Source: CAWBBA01 sp963729795 (GTDB lineage: Bacteria; Desulfobacterota; Desulfomonilia; Desulfomonilales; Desulfomonilaceae). From it: a stretch of 64,000 nt of DNA. The position numbers and the translations under genes were made by a program. Positions 7,663-17,116 of the stretch are shown here, one piece after another. The DNA lies in the NCBI GenBank assembly GCA_963729795.1, contig CAVSPC010000016.1:248001-312000 (forward strand). The letters are read 5' to 3'. Numbering within the stretch: position 1 is the stretch's first letter; the number at the start of each line of letters is the position of its first letter. The notes under the pieces are model-generated. The model was not told the DNA's origin, made no database searches, and was given only the letters and a program-made list of their open reading frames with translations.

Positions 7663-9150
7663 ATGATCAAACCTAACTACGAAGACTTTGAAAGCCTTTG
7701 TCGGCAAGGGAACCTGATCCCTATGGCCACCGAGATTCCGGGAGATCTCGACACTCCGCTTTCCGCCTTACTAAAGATTGATGATTTTCAAAACTCCTTT
7801 CTCCTGGAGAGCGTTGAAGGGGGCGAGCGGTGGGCCAGGTATTCTTTTTTAGGATCAAATCCCAGAGCCATCATCAGAGCGAGAGCCGGAGCCGGCGAGA
7901 TACGATTCGGCGACAGCGTTCAATCCGTGAGCGACGTGTCAGACCCTACCTGTCTGGTGAAACAAGTCATGGAAAAATTCCATGCGGTGCGTCTCCCCGG
8001 TCTTCCGGAATTTTTCGGCGGCGCGGTAGGGTTCCTCTCTTATGACGTCGTGCGAGGTTTCGAGCGGCTCCCCGATCTCGGCAGGCCCAGCCCGGGATTC
8101 CATGATGCATGTTTTATGGTAAGTCGTGATCTCGTCGTTTTCGACAATCTGTTGCACAAGATCCTTTTGATAACCACTGTATCGCTCGACGAAACCCCGT
8201 CAGTGAAAAGCGCTTACAGCGAAGGCTGCGCCCGGCTGGAAAGGCTTCGAGGGTTGCTTCGTACCCCATGCACCTACGCCACAGCCGCCAAGCCGCAGTC
8301 TGATTATCCTGCCTTCTCATCAAACATGTCTCAGAGCGCCTTTGAACAGATGGTTCGCCAGGCCAAGAAACACATCAAGGCCGGCGATATCATTCAGGTG
8401 GTGCTCTCTCAGCGATTCCAGGCAGACGGCCTCGCTGACCCGCTGAGTGTCTACCGCGGTCTCAGGATGATCAACCCTTCCCCATACATGTTTTTCCTTC
8501 GCATAGGGGATGAAGTTCTGGCGGGCGCATCCCCGGAGGTGATGGTGCGGCTGAGAAACGGAGAAGCCGTCCTGAGACCCATCGCAGGAACCCGCCCGCG
8601 AGGGGCCACTTTCGCTGAAGATGCAGAGCTGGAGAAGGATCTCCTCGCGGATCCCAAAGAATCAGCAGAGCATGTGATGCTGGTTGACCTCGCTCGCAAC
8701 GACCTCGGGCGTATTGCCGAGCCTGGAAGCGTGAATGTGGACGCGTTCAAGACTGTGGAGCGATATTCTCACGTCATGCATCTGGTGAGCAACGTTCGAG
8801 CCAAACCGGCAAACGGCCGCGATTCCTTCGACTTGCTTAGAGCCACTTTCCCGGCCGGGACGCTCTCGGGCGCCCCGAAAATCCGAGCTATGGAGATCGT
8901 CGAGGATCTGGAACCTGAACGGCGAGGGCCCTACGGAGGCTGCGTCGGGTATTTCTCTTACACAGGGGCAATGGACATGGCGATAACAATTCGCACCGTC
9001 ATGATGAAAGGATCTCAGACATTTTTTCAAGCGGGGGCGGGAATCGTCGCGGATTCTATCCCGGAGCGAGAATACGAAGAAACCATGAACAAAGCACAGG
9101 CCATGAGAACGGCTCTGGCTATGGCTCATAACTTGGAAAGGGGACTCTGA
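7663..9150 (+). CDS. trpE: Anthranilate synthase component I
   Basis: Chorismate + ammonia (from TrpG) to anthranilate. It has 495 residues. The Trp feedback-binding motif LLES is at 47-50. The chorismate-binding half contains IAGTRPRG, DPKESAEHVMLVDLARND and GTLSGAPKIRAMEI. The LLES motif and the trp leader upstream argue for anthranilate rather than aminodeoxychorismate synthase. The stop TGA shares one base with the trpG ATG. First structural gene of the trp operon. Confidence 0.97.
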   Translation: MIKPNYEDFESLCRQGNLIPMATEIPGDLDTPLSALLKIDDFQNSFLLESVEGGERWARYSFLGSNPRAIIRARAGAGEIRFGDSVQSVSDVSDPTCLVKQVMEKFHAVRLPGLPEFFGGAVGFLSYDVVRGFERLPDLGRPSPGFHDACFMVSRDLVVFDNLLHKILLITTVSLDETPSVKSAYSEGCARLERLRGLLRTPCTYATAAKPQSDYPAFSSNMSQSAFEQMVRQAKKHIKAGDIIQVVLSQRFQADGLADPLSVYRGLRMINPSPYMFFLRIGDEVLAGASPEVMVRLRNGEAVLRPIAGTRPRGATFAEDAELEKDLLADPKESAEHVMLVDLARNDLGRIAEPGSVNVDAFKTVERYSHVMHLVSNVRAKPANGRDSFDLLRATFPAGTLSGAPKIRAMEIVEDLEPERRGPYGGCVGYFSYTGAMDMAITIRTVMMKGSQTFFQAGAGIVADSIPEREYEETMNKAQAMRTALAMAHNLERGL

Positions 9151-9812
9151 TGCTACTCGTTATCGACAATTACGATTCGTTTACCTACAACCTGGTCCAG
9201 TATTTTCAGGAGCTTGGCCAAAGAGTGCTCGTTCGGCGGAACGATCAAATCACGCTTGATGAGGTTGTGGATCTCAAACCGCGGGCAGTGGTCATTTCTC
9301 CCGGTCCAGGAGGCCCACAGGACGCGGGCATATCCATGCGAGTGATCACCGATCTGGGACACAGGGTCCCTATTCTCGGCGTTTGCTTGGGTCATCAGGC
9401 CATTGGAGCGGCTTTTGGAGCACGAGTGGTTTCGGCCGATCGGCTGATGCATGGCAAGACCTCCCGGATATTTTCCAATGGCAGCCCGCTTTTTTCAGGG
9501 ATGAGCAACCCCTTTGAGGCCTGCCGTTACCACAGTTTGATCGTGGACAAAGAAACGTTGCCTGACTGTTTACAAATTACCGCCTGGACCGACCGGCACG
9601 AGATTATGGGAATCCGCCACAAATACCATCCAATTGAAGGCGTCCAATTCCATCCTGAATCGATTCTGACGCTGGAAGGAAAACATATCCTCCAAAATTT
9701 TATCAATCTGACGGAGAAATTTTACCGGAGTAAGGCAAACAGGGCGGACCCTACCTGTCAAAACTCGACCAAAAAGATTCTCTGTTCCGGTCGAACAGTC
9801 ATGAACGGTTGA
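9150..9812 (+). CDS. trpG: Anthranilate synthase component II (glutamine amidotransferase)
   Basis: Class I glutamine amidotransferase supplying ammonia to TrpE. The triad is visible: C79 in GVCLGHQ, H168 and E170 in VQFHPES. The oxyanion motif SPGPGGPQDAG is at 50-60. At 220 residues it is ~25-30 longer than usual because of a C-terminal tail after NFINLTEKF. It is not fused to TrpD or TrpE. It could also serve folate synthesis as PabA, which is common when no separate pabA exists, but that cannot be judged here. Confidence 0.95.
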   Translation: MLLVIDNYDSFTYNLVQYFQELGQRVLVRRNDQITLDEVVDLKPRAVVISPGPGGPQDAGISMRVITDLGHRVPILGVCLGHQAIGAAFGARVVSADRLMHGKTSRIFSNGSPLFSGMSNPFEACRYHSLIVDKETLPDCLQITAWTDRHEIMGIRHKYHPIEGVQFHPESILTLEGKHILQNFINLTEKFYRSKANRADPTCQNSTKKILCSGRTVMNG

Positions 9813-9851
9813 AATGACCGCCTATAAGCGGTCTCCAAGAGGAGGCACAAA

Positions 9852-10872
9852 ATGCTCAAACAGGCCATTAGGAAGACAACGGAAGGGAAAGATTTGAGCC
9901 AACTAGAAATGGAAGCGGCGATGGATGAGATCATGACCGGAAATGCCACTCCAGCTCAGATAGGCTCTTTGTTGACTGCTCTGAAAATGAAAGGGGAAAC
10001 CGTTGCCGAAATCACCGGGGCGGCAACCGTAATGAGACGAAAGGCGGTCCCGGTGCCGGTAGAGAATGACGGAACACCGCTGATCGACACGTGTGGAACC
10101 GGCGGAGACGGAGCCGGGACCTTCAACATATCCACCACCATCGCATTCATTCTTGCGGGAGCGGGGCTGAGGGTGGCTAAACACGGTAATCGTTCGGTTT
10201 CCAGTTCCTGCGGGAGCGCGGATGTTCTGAGGGAACTCGGCGCGGACTTGGACCAGGCTCCGGAGAGCGTGGGCAAATGCATCAACAGCACCGGCTTCGG
10301 TTTCCTTTTCGCGCCCGTGTTCCACCGAGCCATGAAACATGCCGCAGGCCCACGTCAGGAACTGGGGATTCGGACTTTGTTCAATATCTTGGGGCCTCTC
10401 ACAAATCCTGCGCGTGCTGCTTATCAACTGTTGGGCGTGTACGATCCCGATCTTACCGAGCCCATCGCGTGGGCGCTTCACGGCCTAGGGACGCGTTCGG
10501 CCATGGTGGTTCACGGTTTGGAAGGGCTTGACGAAATATCTCTTTCGGGCCCGACGAAGATCTCCCGGCTCAAGGCTGAAAACGTGGTCACAACCCAATT
10601 CGAGCCAAGTGAAGTAGGGTTGTCTGCATGCAGCCTTGACGAGATCAAGGGCGGCAGCTCCGTCGGAGAATGCTCGGCACCTGCTGGATGTGCTTGAAGG
10701 GAAATCCGGCCCCCGACGGGACGTGGCTCTTATAAACGCTGCGGCGGCTCTGGTCGTGGCAGAAGTCGCAGACGATCTGAAGGAAGGTCTCCATGTTGCC
10801 GCCGAATCTGTAGATTCCGGCAAGGCACGGCAGAAACTGGATGAGTTTCTGCAATTCCGGGTAACGCAATGA
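9852..10872 (+). CDS. trpD: Anthranilate phosphoribosyltransferase, frameshifted near the C-terminus
   Basis: Transfers phosphoribosyl from PRPP to anthranilate. The first frame (9852-10697) holds the substrate motif GTGGDGAGTFNIST and the HGNRSVSSSCGSAD region. Near 10655-10672 the frame shifts by one, and the conserved end ENARHLLDVLEGKSGPRRD...NAAAALVVAE continues in the next frame to 10872. The span is 3n+1 nt, so one extra base explains it, and repair gives 339 residues. The stop overlaps the trpC start by 4 nt (ATGA), which supports the repaired end. The truncated 281-residue product would lack the C-terminal helices. Confidence 0.9.
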
Positions 10873-11654
10873 CAGCCATACTAAGCAAAATTGCTGAGCT
10901 GCGCCTCACTCGCTTGGCCGAGGAAATGCGGACAGTGAGCCAGGAAACGCTTGAACAAAGGGCTTACGAGAGACGGCCCGCGCGGAACTTCGCTGGGGTC
11001 TTCGCCGAGCCGGGCATACATGTCATTGCGGAAATTAAGAAAGCTTCCCCATCCCGCGGCGTACTCAGAGAAGATCTGGATTCCGAACAGCTTGCCGGAG
11101 CATACGCGCAAGGTGGCGCTTCGGCCATCTCGGTCCTTACTGAGGCTGACCATTTTTTGGGAAGCTTATCCGCGTTGACGGTGGTCAAGAACGCCACGCC
11201 GTTGCCGGTCCTCCGCAAGGATTTCATACTCGATCCTTATCAGGTGGTGGAGACGCGGGCCGCAGGTGCCGACTCTTTTCTGCTCATCGCCGCGCTTCTG
11301 GATGCAAGTTCCCTTACATCTCTGGTTAAAGAGGGGCGCAAGTGGGGCATGGAGCCATTAGTTGAAGTTCATGATGCCAGTGAGCTGAAAATCGCCCTCA
11401 AAGCTGGTGCCAGAATGATCGGGGTGAACAATCGCGATCTGAACACATTCAAGGTCGATGTGAATACCTCCATCAAATTGATTGCGCAAATTCCTGAAGA
11501 ATGCGTTGCTATTTCCGAAAGCGGCATCAAGACGCGTGACGAGGTCGTTCGTCTTGCAGAGGCAGGCTTTCGAGGTTTTCTCATAGGCGAGAGCCTTGTA
11601 ACGTCAGCCGACCCGGTCGCGAAACTGAGAGAGTTCTTGTATGACACACCCTGA
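10869..11654 (+). CDS. trpC: Indole-3-glycerol phosphate synthase
   Basis: Ring closure of carboxyphenylaminodeoxyribulose-5-P. A 261-residue TIM barrel with VIAEIKKASPSRG (catalytic Lys), PVLRKDFILDPYQV, IGVNNRDLNTF and SESGIKTRDEV, all diagnostic. The start overlaps the trpD end by 4 nt and the stop overlaps trpF by 14 nt. It is a separate protein, not fused to TrpF. Confidence 0.97.
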   Translation: MTAILSKIAELRLTRLAEEMRTVSQETLEQRAYERRPARNFAGVFAEPGIHVIAEIKKASPSRGVLREDLDSEQLAGAYAQGGASAISVLTEADHFLGSLSALTVVKNATPLPVLRKDFILDPYQVVETRAAGADSFLLIAALLDASSLTSLVKEGRKWGMEPLVEVHDASELKIALKAGARMIGVNNRDLNTFKVDVNTSIKLIAQIPEECVAISESGIKTRDEVVRLAEAGFRGFLIGESLVTSADPVAKLREFLYDTP

Positions 11655-12309
11655 TCACATAATTCGGGTTAAAATATGCGGTATCACGCGTCTCGCGGAT
11701 GCTCACGCGGCAATAAACGCTGGGGCCCATGCGCTGGGCTTTGTATTTCATCCACCGAGCCGGCGTTTCATAATTCCCGAGAAGGCCAAGGCCATAATCA
11801 GCGCCTTGCCACCGTTCGTGTCGGCAGTGGGTGTCTTCGTAAATCTACCTGTTCCGGAAGTCCGAGCAATAGCGGGTTTATGCGGTCTGCACGCGATCCA
11901 GCTTCACGGGAATGAATCCCCGGAGGAATGCTACGCGTATGACCGACCAGTCATAAAGGCATTTCGACTTGATCCTCTTGAGCAACATCCGGCGTTATCG
12001 CGATACAAGGTCTCTGCGGTTCTCATGGATGCGGGCGCAGCGGGCGAATGGGGAGGCACAGGAGTGCCCCTGGATTGGGAGCTACTCAAGCAGAGGTTGG
12101 CAAGCGAACCTGAAGCTGTGCGCCGGAGAATCGTGCTGGCTGGCGGCCTGGCGCCTCACAATGTACAAAGGGCCGTGAACCTGGTCGAACCGTATGCCGT
12201 CGATGTGTCCACGGGAGTGGAAGTCGAGCCCGGAATTAAAGACCACCAGAAAATCAAGGAGTTCATGAATGCAGTGTGCAACAGACGAAATTCAGACCAC
12301 GTGGCCTGA
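11641..12309 (+). CDS. trpF: Phosphoribosylanthranilate isomerase
   Basis: Amadori rearrangement of phosphoribosylanthranilate. It has 222 residues, with RVKICGITRLADA carrying the catalytic Cys near the N-terminus, ALGFVFHPPSRRFI, IQLHGNES, the catalytic Asp in VLMDAG, and AGGLAPHNV. It overlaps trpC by 14 nt and trpB by 41 nt. Confidence 0.96.
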   Translation: MTHPDHIIRVKICGITRLADAHAAINAGAHALGFVFHPPSRRFIIPEKAKAIISALPPFVSAVGVFVNLPVPEVRAIAGLCGLHAIQLHGNESPEECYAYDRPVIKAFRLDPLEQHPALSRYKVSAVLMDAGAAGEWGGTGVPLDWELLKQRLASEPEAVRRRIVLAGGLAPHNVQRAVNLVEPYAVDVSTGVEVEPGIKDHQKIKEFMNAVCNRRNSDHVA

Positions 12310-13483
12310 TAAGTACGGATACTTCGGGGAATTCGGTGGGCGGTTCGTGCCCGAAACCCTTGTTACCCCCTTGTTGGAACTGGAAGAAGCGTTTTTGGCC
12401 AGCAGACAATCCGATGACTTTGCACGGAAACTGGACAGTCTGTTGCGGGACTATGCCGGCAGGGAGACCCCCCTCTTCTATGCCTCGCAATTTTCCGAGA
12501 GTGCTGGCGGCGCGAAGCTCTACTTGAAGAGAGAGGACCTACTGCATACCGGAGCACACAAGATAAACAATACGCTGGGACAAGCGCTACTGGCTAAATA
12601 CATGGGCAAGCCCAAAGTCATCGCAGAGACAGGTGCAGGGCAGCATGGGGTGGCCACTGCCGCAGTCGCTGCCCTTTTAGGGCTTGAATGCCGGGTTTTC
12701 ATGGGTGAAGAGGACATGCGCCGGCAAGCTCCGAATGTATTCCGCATGAAGCTTATGGGCACCGAAGTAGTCCCGGTCAAAGCGGGCACAGCTACACTCA
12801 AGGATGCAATGAGTGAAGCCATGAGATACTGGGCCGCGCACGTGCATGACACCTTTTACGTGATCGGTTCCGTGGCCGGGCCGCATCCGTACCCTCTTAT
12901 GGTCAGAGAATTCCAGTCCGTAATAGGTCGTGAAACTCGGCGACAAATTCTCGAAGTCGAGGGGAAACTCCCGAAGAAGGTATTAGCCTGCGTAGGGGGT
13001 GGCAGCAATGCCGCGGGCATTTTTCACGGATTTCTCAAAGATGAGCAGGTTGAGTTGATAGGCGTTGAAGCCGGTGGGCTCGGGATTGATTCAGGAAAAC
13101 ATGGCGCCACTATATGCGCGGGCCGGGAGGGTGTATTTCACGGGTCCCGCTCCTTTGTGCTTCAGGATGACGAAGGCCAGGTGAGAGAGGCCCACTCAAT
13201 CTCAGCAGGATTGGACTACCCGGGTGTGGGCCCGGAGCACGCGCTACTGCATATTACCGAGCGAGTCAGGTATGCTTCCATAACGGATGACGAGGCTCTC
13301 GAGGCGTTTTCCAGGCTTTGCCGCACAGAAGGAATAATTCCGGCGCTTGAGTCCTCACATGCTCTGGCATGGGCAATGAAAGAACTTCCCCAGCTCGGTA
13401 AAGACGACATTTGTATTGTCAACCTTTCGGGGCGAGGCGACAAGGACATGCCCATAATCGAAAACGCACTTATGGAGAGCTGA
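12269..13483 (+). CDS. trpB: Tryptophan synthase beta chain
   Basis: PLP enzyme joining indole and serine. It has 404 residues. The PLP Lys is K98 in HTGAHKINNT, and the phosphate loop is GGGSNAAG. The conserved N-terminus YGYFGEFGGRFVPETL fixes the start: the ATG at 12269 follows AAGGAG and lies 41 nt inside trpF. This is the TrpB1 type expected to pair with the TrpA encoded next. Confidence 0.97.
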   Translation: MQCATDEIQTTWPDKYGYFGEFGGRFVPETLVTPLLELEEAFLASRQSDDFARKLDSLLRDYAGRETPLFYASQFSESAGGAKLYLKREDLLHTGAHKINNTLGQALLAKYMGKPKVIAETGAGQHGVATAAVAALLGLECRVFMGEEDMRRQAPNVFRMKLMGTEVVPVKAGTATLKDAMSEAMRYWAAHVHDTFYVIGSVAGPHPYPLMVREFQSVIGRETRRQILEVEGKLPKKVLACVGGGSNAAGIFHGFLKDEQVELIGVEAGGLGIDSGKHGATICAGREGVFHGSRSFVLQDDEGQVREAHSISAGLDYPGVGPEHALLHITERVRYASITDDEALEAFSRLCRTEGIIPALESSHALAWAMKELPQLGKDDICIVNLSGRGDKDMPIIENALMES

Positions 13484-13486
13484 AAT

Positions 13487-14272
13487 ATGGAACGGATTTC
13501 GCAGAAATTTAAATCATTACGGGAAAATGGTGACACGGCCTTTATCCCTTTTTCAGTGGCCGGATACCCCAACATAGAGAAGTCCTTGGAGATTTTCTTG
13601 GAGCTTGCCAAAGGTGACGTGCTGGAATTCGGCTTCCCGTTCTCAGATCCTGTAGCAGATGGCCCTGTCATACAAAATGCGGCAACCCAGGCAATCCGAA
13701 GCGGAATAACCATGGATAAGGCGTTGGATATGGTAGGAGAGATTCGTAGGCGAAGCGACATCCCAATAATCTTCTTCAGCTACTTCAATCCTATTCATAA
13801 TTATGGGCCTCAGAGGTTTGTGGACCGGGCAAAGGAGTGTGGCATCAACGGCGTGCTCGTGGTCGATCTCCCTCTGGATGAAGTCCGCTGGCTGAAGCCG
13901 GTCACGGACAAATCTGGCCTCGCCTGGATTTACTTGGCGACACCCACGACTCCTGATTTCCGAATCAAGAAAATGGATCAAGACGGTGCCGGATTCCTCT
14001 ACTACGTGTCCATTGCAGGGGTGACAGGGGCTAGAGGGTCGCTGCCGGAGGGTCTTGCGCAGAAATGCGATCACGTGAGGCAATTGTGCCGTTTGCCGGT
14101 GGCCGTGGGATTCGGCATTTCGAGCCCTGAACAGGCTTCTGAATTGCGGTCCCACGTGGACGGTGTTGTGGTGGGCAGCGAGATAATTTCCCGTGTCCAG
14201 AGGGGAGATTCGGTTGATGATATCGGGAAATGGGTCAAAGAAATGAAAGGTGCGTTATCGGGGCGCAAGTAA
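13487..14272 (+). CDS. trpA: Tryptophan synthase alpha chain
   Basis: Cleaves indole-3-glycerol phosphate to indole and G3P and channels indole to TrpB. It has 261 residues, with the catalytic Glu at E47 in VLEFGFPFSDP and Asp58 in DPVADGP. VDLPLDE and YYVSIAGVTGAR form the active-site loops. It follows trpB by 3 nt and ends the trp operon. No U-tailed terminator was found right after it. Confidence 0.96.
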   Translation: MERISQKFKSLRENGDTAFIPFSVAGYPNIEKSLEIFLELAKGDVLEFGFPFSDPVADGPVIQNAATQAIRSGITMDKALDMVGEIRRRSDIPIIFFSYFNPIHNYGPQRFVDRAKECGINGVLVVDLPLDEVRWLKPVTDKSGLAWIYLATPTTPDFRIKKMDQDGAGFLYYVSIAGVTGARGSLPEGLAQKCDHVRQLCRLPVAVGFGISSPEQASELRSHVDGVVVGSEIISRVQRGDSVDDIGKWVKEMKGALSGRK

Positions 14273-14395
14273 AAATAGTTCGGCGTTTCGCTCATGGTGG
14301 AACCTGGGATTCAATGTGTGTGCGTTTGTCCCACGATTTCATTACTGCAACATTGGCCACTGCAATCTTTACCAAGAGTCTCGAAGTTTCCGTGT

Positions 14396-14593
14396 CTATC
14401 TTGCTTGTTGACTATCAGCGTTGACACCGGGCTGGACCTGCAATCTCGCAATAGCCGTGCCGATAAACGCTGAGCTGTGGCCCTTCTTGCCAGGGGGGAA
14501 AACGAACACTCTCAGAAGCGCGACAGCTATGGCTACGCACACGACTATCACTATGATCAACGTGGTAACAATTTTTTGCAATCTCGGTCGCAT
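14396..14593 (-). CDS. Hypothetical small single-span membrane protein
   Basis: A 65-residue frame starting MRPRLQKIVTTLIIVIVVC: a positively charged start, one strongly hydrophobic segment (about residues 8-30), then a short polar tail. AGGAG is 6 nt before the ATG at 14593, which favours it over the ATG two codons upstream. It is convergent with trpA. No family recognised; it could be a chance frame. Confidence 0.4.
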   Translation of the reverse strand: MRPRLQKIVTTLIIVIVVCVAIAVALLRVFVFPPGKKGHSSAFIGTAIARLQVQPGVNADSQQAR

Positions 14594-14737
14594 GAGCATC
14601 TCCTACTGTTCCGGTACGAGGTTTTAGTATAAGCAATTGATATTTAGCAGCATGTTGTCCCAGCGATGGACGAAAAACATTTTCGTCTCACATCATTGAG
14701 CTCAAGGGTACTCACCTCAGGCATGCTTTCCCGAGTG

Positions 14738-15355
14738 TCACGTTTCTGCTTGCGCCGTGGAGCCGCGGACGCGTCCTGCAACAATAATTCTACGATATAA
14801 GTATGCCGCGCACGCAGCAGCCAAGAGAATCACCCATAGGACCTGCATGGGGTACAACTTTAGATCGTCTCCCGTCTCCAGGCTGTGAACGAATACAAGC
14901 ACTATAATGACAGGGGCCAGCAAGTAATGTGTTTGGTGCCATTGACTGAACGTGAGCCCGAGTTCCTTCCAATACAGGCTTAGTAGCGTGAGAATAATTA
15001 GCAGCACAAGGCCAGTTCTACCGACCCAGATGTACCAGGGCTGCGTAAAAGCTAGGACCTGCCCACCGCCAAATTCCATCAATATCGGGTGGGATACCAT
15101 CATGACCGTGACGAAGATACCGATGGATTTATGAAAGCGGGTAAGCGCGGCTCTCCCAAAGTAGCTTTCGATCCATTTAATCCTGGCGGTTAGCACAGGC
15201 TGCATCATCAGAATGACAAAGCCGGCCAGGCCGAAACTTCGGGCTATTTCGTAAACCAGCAGATTAGGACTATGAATACGGAGAATTGTTACCAGGAGCA
15301 AGGGGCTTATAACAATTAATACGTACAGAGCTACCAGAACTGTGCCGCAAAACAT
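14738..15355 (-). CDS. Ferric reductase-like transmembrane protein
   Basis: A 205-residue, almost wholly hydrophobic protein with about six membrane segments. Histidines lie in helices in the pattern RFHKSIG, MVSHPIL and QWHQTHYLLAP, then FVHSLE, which resembles the b-type haem-binding four-helix core of the ferric reductase/YedZ-like domain family. No flavin or NAD domain is attached. It lies near a polyferredoxin gene on the same strand, so an electron-transfer role is possible but not shown. Confidence 0.6.
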   Translation of the reverse strand: MFCGTVLVALYVLIVISPLLLVTILRIHSPNLLVYEIARSFGLAGFVILMMQPVLTARIKWIESYFGRAALTRFHKSIGIFVTVMMVSHPILMEFGGGQVLAFTQPWYIWVGRTGLVLLIILTLLSLYWKELGLTFSQWHQTHYLLAPVIIVLVFVHSLETGDDLKLYPMQVLWVILLAAACAAYLYRRIIVAGRVRGSTAQAET

Positions 15356-15663
15356 GACTATTCCTCCCCTTAAGCTTGTTGTTCATTTTAAGGCAAACTG
15401 ATTGATTATTCCGGCCCCGTTCTCACTGTATTCGACCTACGGCCATGTCAGGCCGTTACATAATTTTTGGAAGGATTCATCTATTCTCGAGCCCTTCGTC
15501 GATAGCAACAAAAAGGACGTACAATCAGGGCACACACTTCGACACAGCAATATGTTGTGTATGATAACGGGCCTTTGTATGCTTGTCAACGCGGAGGTGT
15601 TTTGGGAGGGGGTGGGAGGAAACCCTTCGATGGAAAAGAAGCCTCCTCCCCACAGAGATTGAC
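15356..15663. other. 308-nt spacer, no feature recognised
   Basis: Between two minus-strand genes. It has no convincing ORF, tRNA or terminator; short plus-strand frames lack ribosome sites. Confidence 0.5.
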
Positions 15664-16092
15664 TCAGGCAGATTTCCTGGCAGCCTGAGGCCATACGAGC
15701 TGGATAGCGTGAACCGGACACGCCTGTTCGCACAGGCCGCATCCCACACATGCTTTTGGTTCGTACAGACCTGCAACGGTTTCGTTGTCCATTTCTCCCA
15801 TGCCAAGCGCCTGGAAAGGGCAGACGGCGGCGCAGATTTCGCATCCGACGCAATCTTCAGTCCAAATGTAGGGTTTGGGCCAATCTGCTCGCTTGATTCT
15901 ATCGGGCTTGTTCCCCTGTGGATCTCTGATTGCTCCATAAGGGCAACCTCTGCCGCAGACTCCGCACTCGATACATCGAGTAACATCAATGCTGTGTGGC
16001 TGTTTCTTTTCGCCACCGGCGGCGCGGGTAGGACAGGCTCTGGCGCACGTTTGGCAGCCTTTACATTCTTCCGCAACGATTCGGTAAGGCAT
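15664..16092 (-). CDS. Polyferredoxin with four [4Fe-4S] motifs
   Basis: A 142-residue protein with four CxxCxxCxxxC[PT] motifs: CKGCQTCARACP near the start, CIECGVCGRGCP, CVGCEICAAVCP and CVGCGLCEQACP. This is two tandem bacterial-type ferredoxin modules joined by a short linker (KPDRIKRADWPKPYIW). There is no signal peptide, so it is cytoplasmic. Likely an electron carrier or subunit of a redox complex. The only redox neighbour is the ferric-reductase-like gene 308 nt downstream. Confidence 0.85.
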   Translation of the reverse strand: MPYRIVAEECKGCQTCARACPTRAAGGEKKQPHSIDVTRCIECGVCGRGCPYGAIRDPQGNKPDRIKRADWPKPYIWTEDCVGCEICAAVCPFQALGMGEMDNETVAGLYEPKACVGCGLCEQACPVHAIQLVWPQAARKSA

Positions 16093-16278
16093 CTAGATCA
16101 CTCCTTCGCTCTATTACACGATCCTAGAATTGAGATTCATGGATTACCGGGTGTGATAGTCTATAGAATACATCCTTCTTTTGCGAGTTGTCAACGAACA
16201 TACGAGGCAGCCGCTGTATCGCGGGAAGGTTAACCAGTTGGTAACTGTTCACCGGGAAGGCAGTACAACGGGTCTAGT

Positions 16279-16393
16279 ACTAGTTCCCTATCAAATAAGT
16301 GAGAATCCGTAAATAGCAAACAGCACTGAACTGGCACCGTGACGGTGTTCAGGTCAGTGGCACCCAACATTCGTTCACAAAGTCCTGGGTGCC
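16279..16393. repeat. Dispersed intergenic repeat, copy B
   Basis: Counterpart of 7095-7216. It shares ACTAGT, AGCAAACAGCACTGA, TGACGGTG and the GGCACCCAA...TGGGTGCC inverted repeat, which encloses ~17 nt. It lies in the non-coding 16093-16707 stretch, which also holds the terminator at 16489-16519 and no credible gene. Confidence 0.65.
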
Positions 16394-16488
16394 ATCTCGC
16401 GGGACGTGGGAGACCTTGTCAGATCTGCGCCACATTTGTTGTTGGGATAAGTCTTGGCCGGCGGGGTCACCGAAAGTTCTTCCATGTG

Positions 16489-16519
16489 AAAAGGGGCATG
16501 AGGCTCAGCCTCATGCCCC
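16489..16519 (-). terminator. Rho-independent terminator downstream of the Nfu gene
   Basis: A perfect 12-bp stem GGGGCATGAGGC / GCCTCATGCCCC with a 3-nt loop. On the minus strand it is followed by TTTT, so it terminates transcripts from the Nfu gene ~190 nt upstream. Confidence 0.75.
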
Positions 16520-16707
16520 GTCCGACAGGCGATGGTACCAGATGGAACTGCTGGGGTTGTTGATTAGGAAATCATTATATTGTGCGGCCTCCGATCAGGA
16601 CGCGCAAAACGCCAACTTTCTCCACCGAAAGATCCCTCGGTGCTCGATGTCAGATTCTTGCGCCGCGCCTAACCGTCGGGCGAACATGTCGTGTCATGAA
16701 GCAGCTT

Positions 16708-16932
16708 TTAAGCTACTGATTCGACGCTTTTCACCGCGGGGACTCTTTCCTTCAGAATCCTCTCAATTCCCATCTTCAGAGTCATCTGACTCATGGGACA
16801 TCCTCCGCAGGCACCCTTAAGGCGAAGCTTTACCACGCCGTCGTCAGTAACCTCGACGATCTCTGCGTCTCCTCCGTCAGCCTGAAGCTGGGGACGAACA
16901 GTGTCGAGGGCTGCCTGAACCTCTTCTTTCAT
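16708..16932 (-). CDS. NifU C-terminal domain (Nfu-type) iron-sulfur scaffold protein
   Basis: Small Fe-S cluster scaffold/carrier. The start ATG at 16932 follows AAGGAG at 8 nt and gives 74 residues; the longer frame has no support. The conserved core QLQADGGDAEIVEV and cluster motif CGGCPMSQMT (CxxC) are present. Single-domain Nfu proteins deliver clusters to apo-proteins. Nothing else of an Isc/Suf system is nearby. Confidence 0.9.
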   Translation of the reverse strand: MKEEVQAALDTVRPQLQADGGDAEIVEVTDDGVVKLRLKGACGGCPMSQMTLKMGIERILKERVPAVKSVESVA

Positions 16933-17116
16933 AATCGTGCTCCTTTCGAGAAATTGCGCATTAACTTTCACGCGAGAACCATAATATCCTACTACAGACG
17001 CCGCTCAAAAAAAAGATTTCGCTTACTGTGGCGAATCCATTCGATGGGCCAAGATGCTGAGCGGCGTAATCGCTTCAGCCACTTTTCGACCACGGATCGG
17101 TGTCGATCATGTGAAT

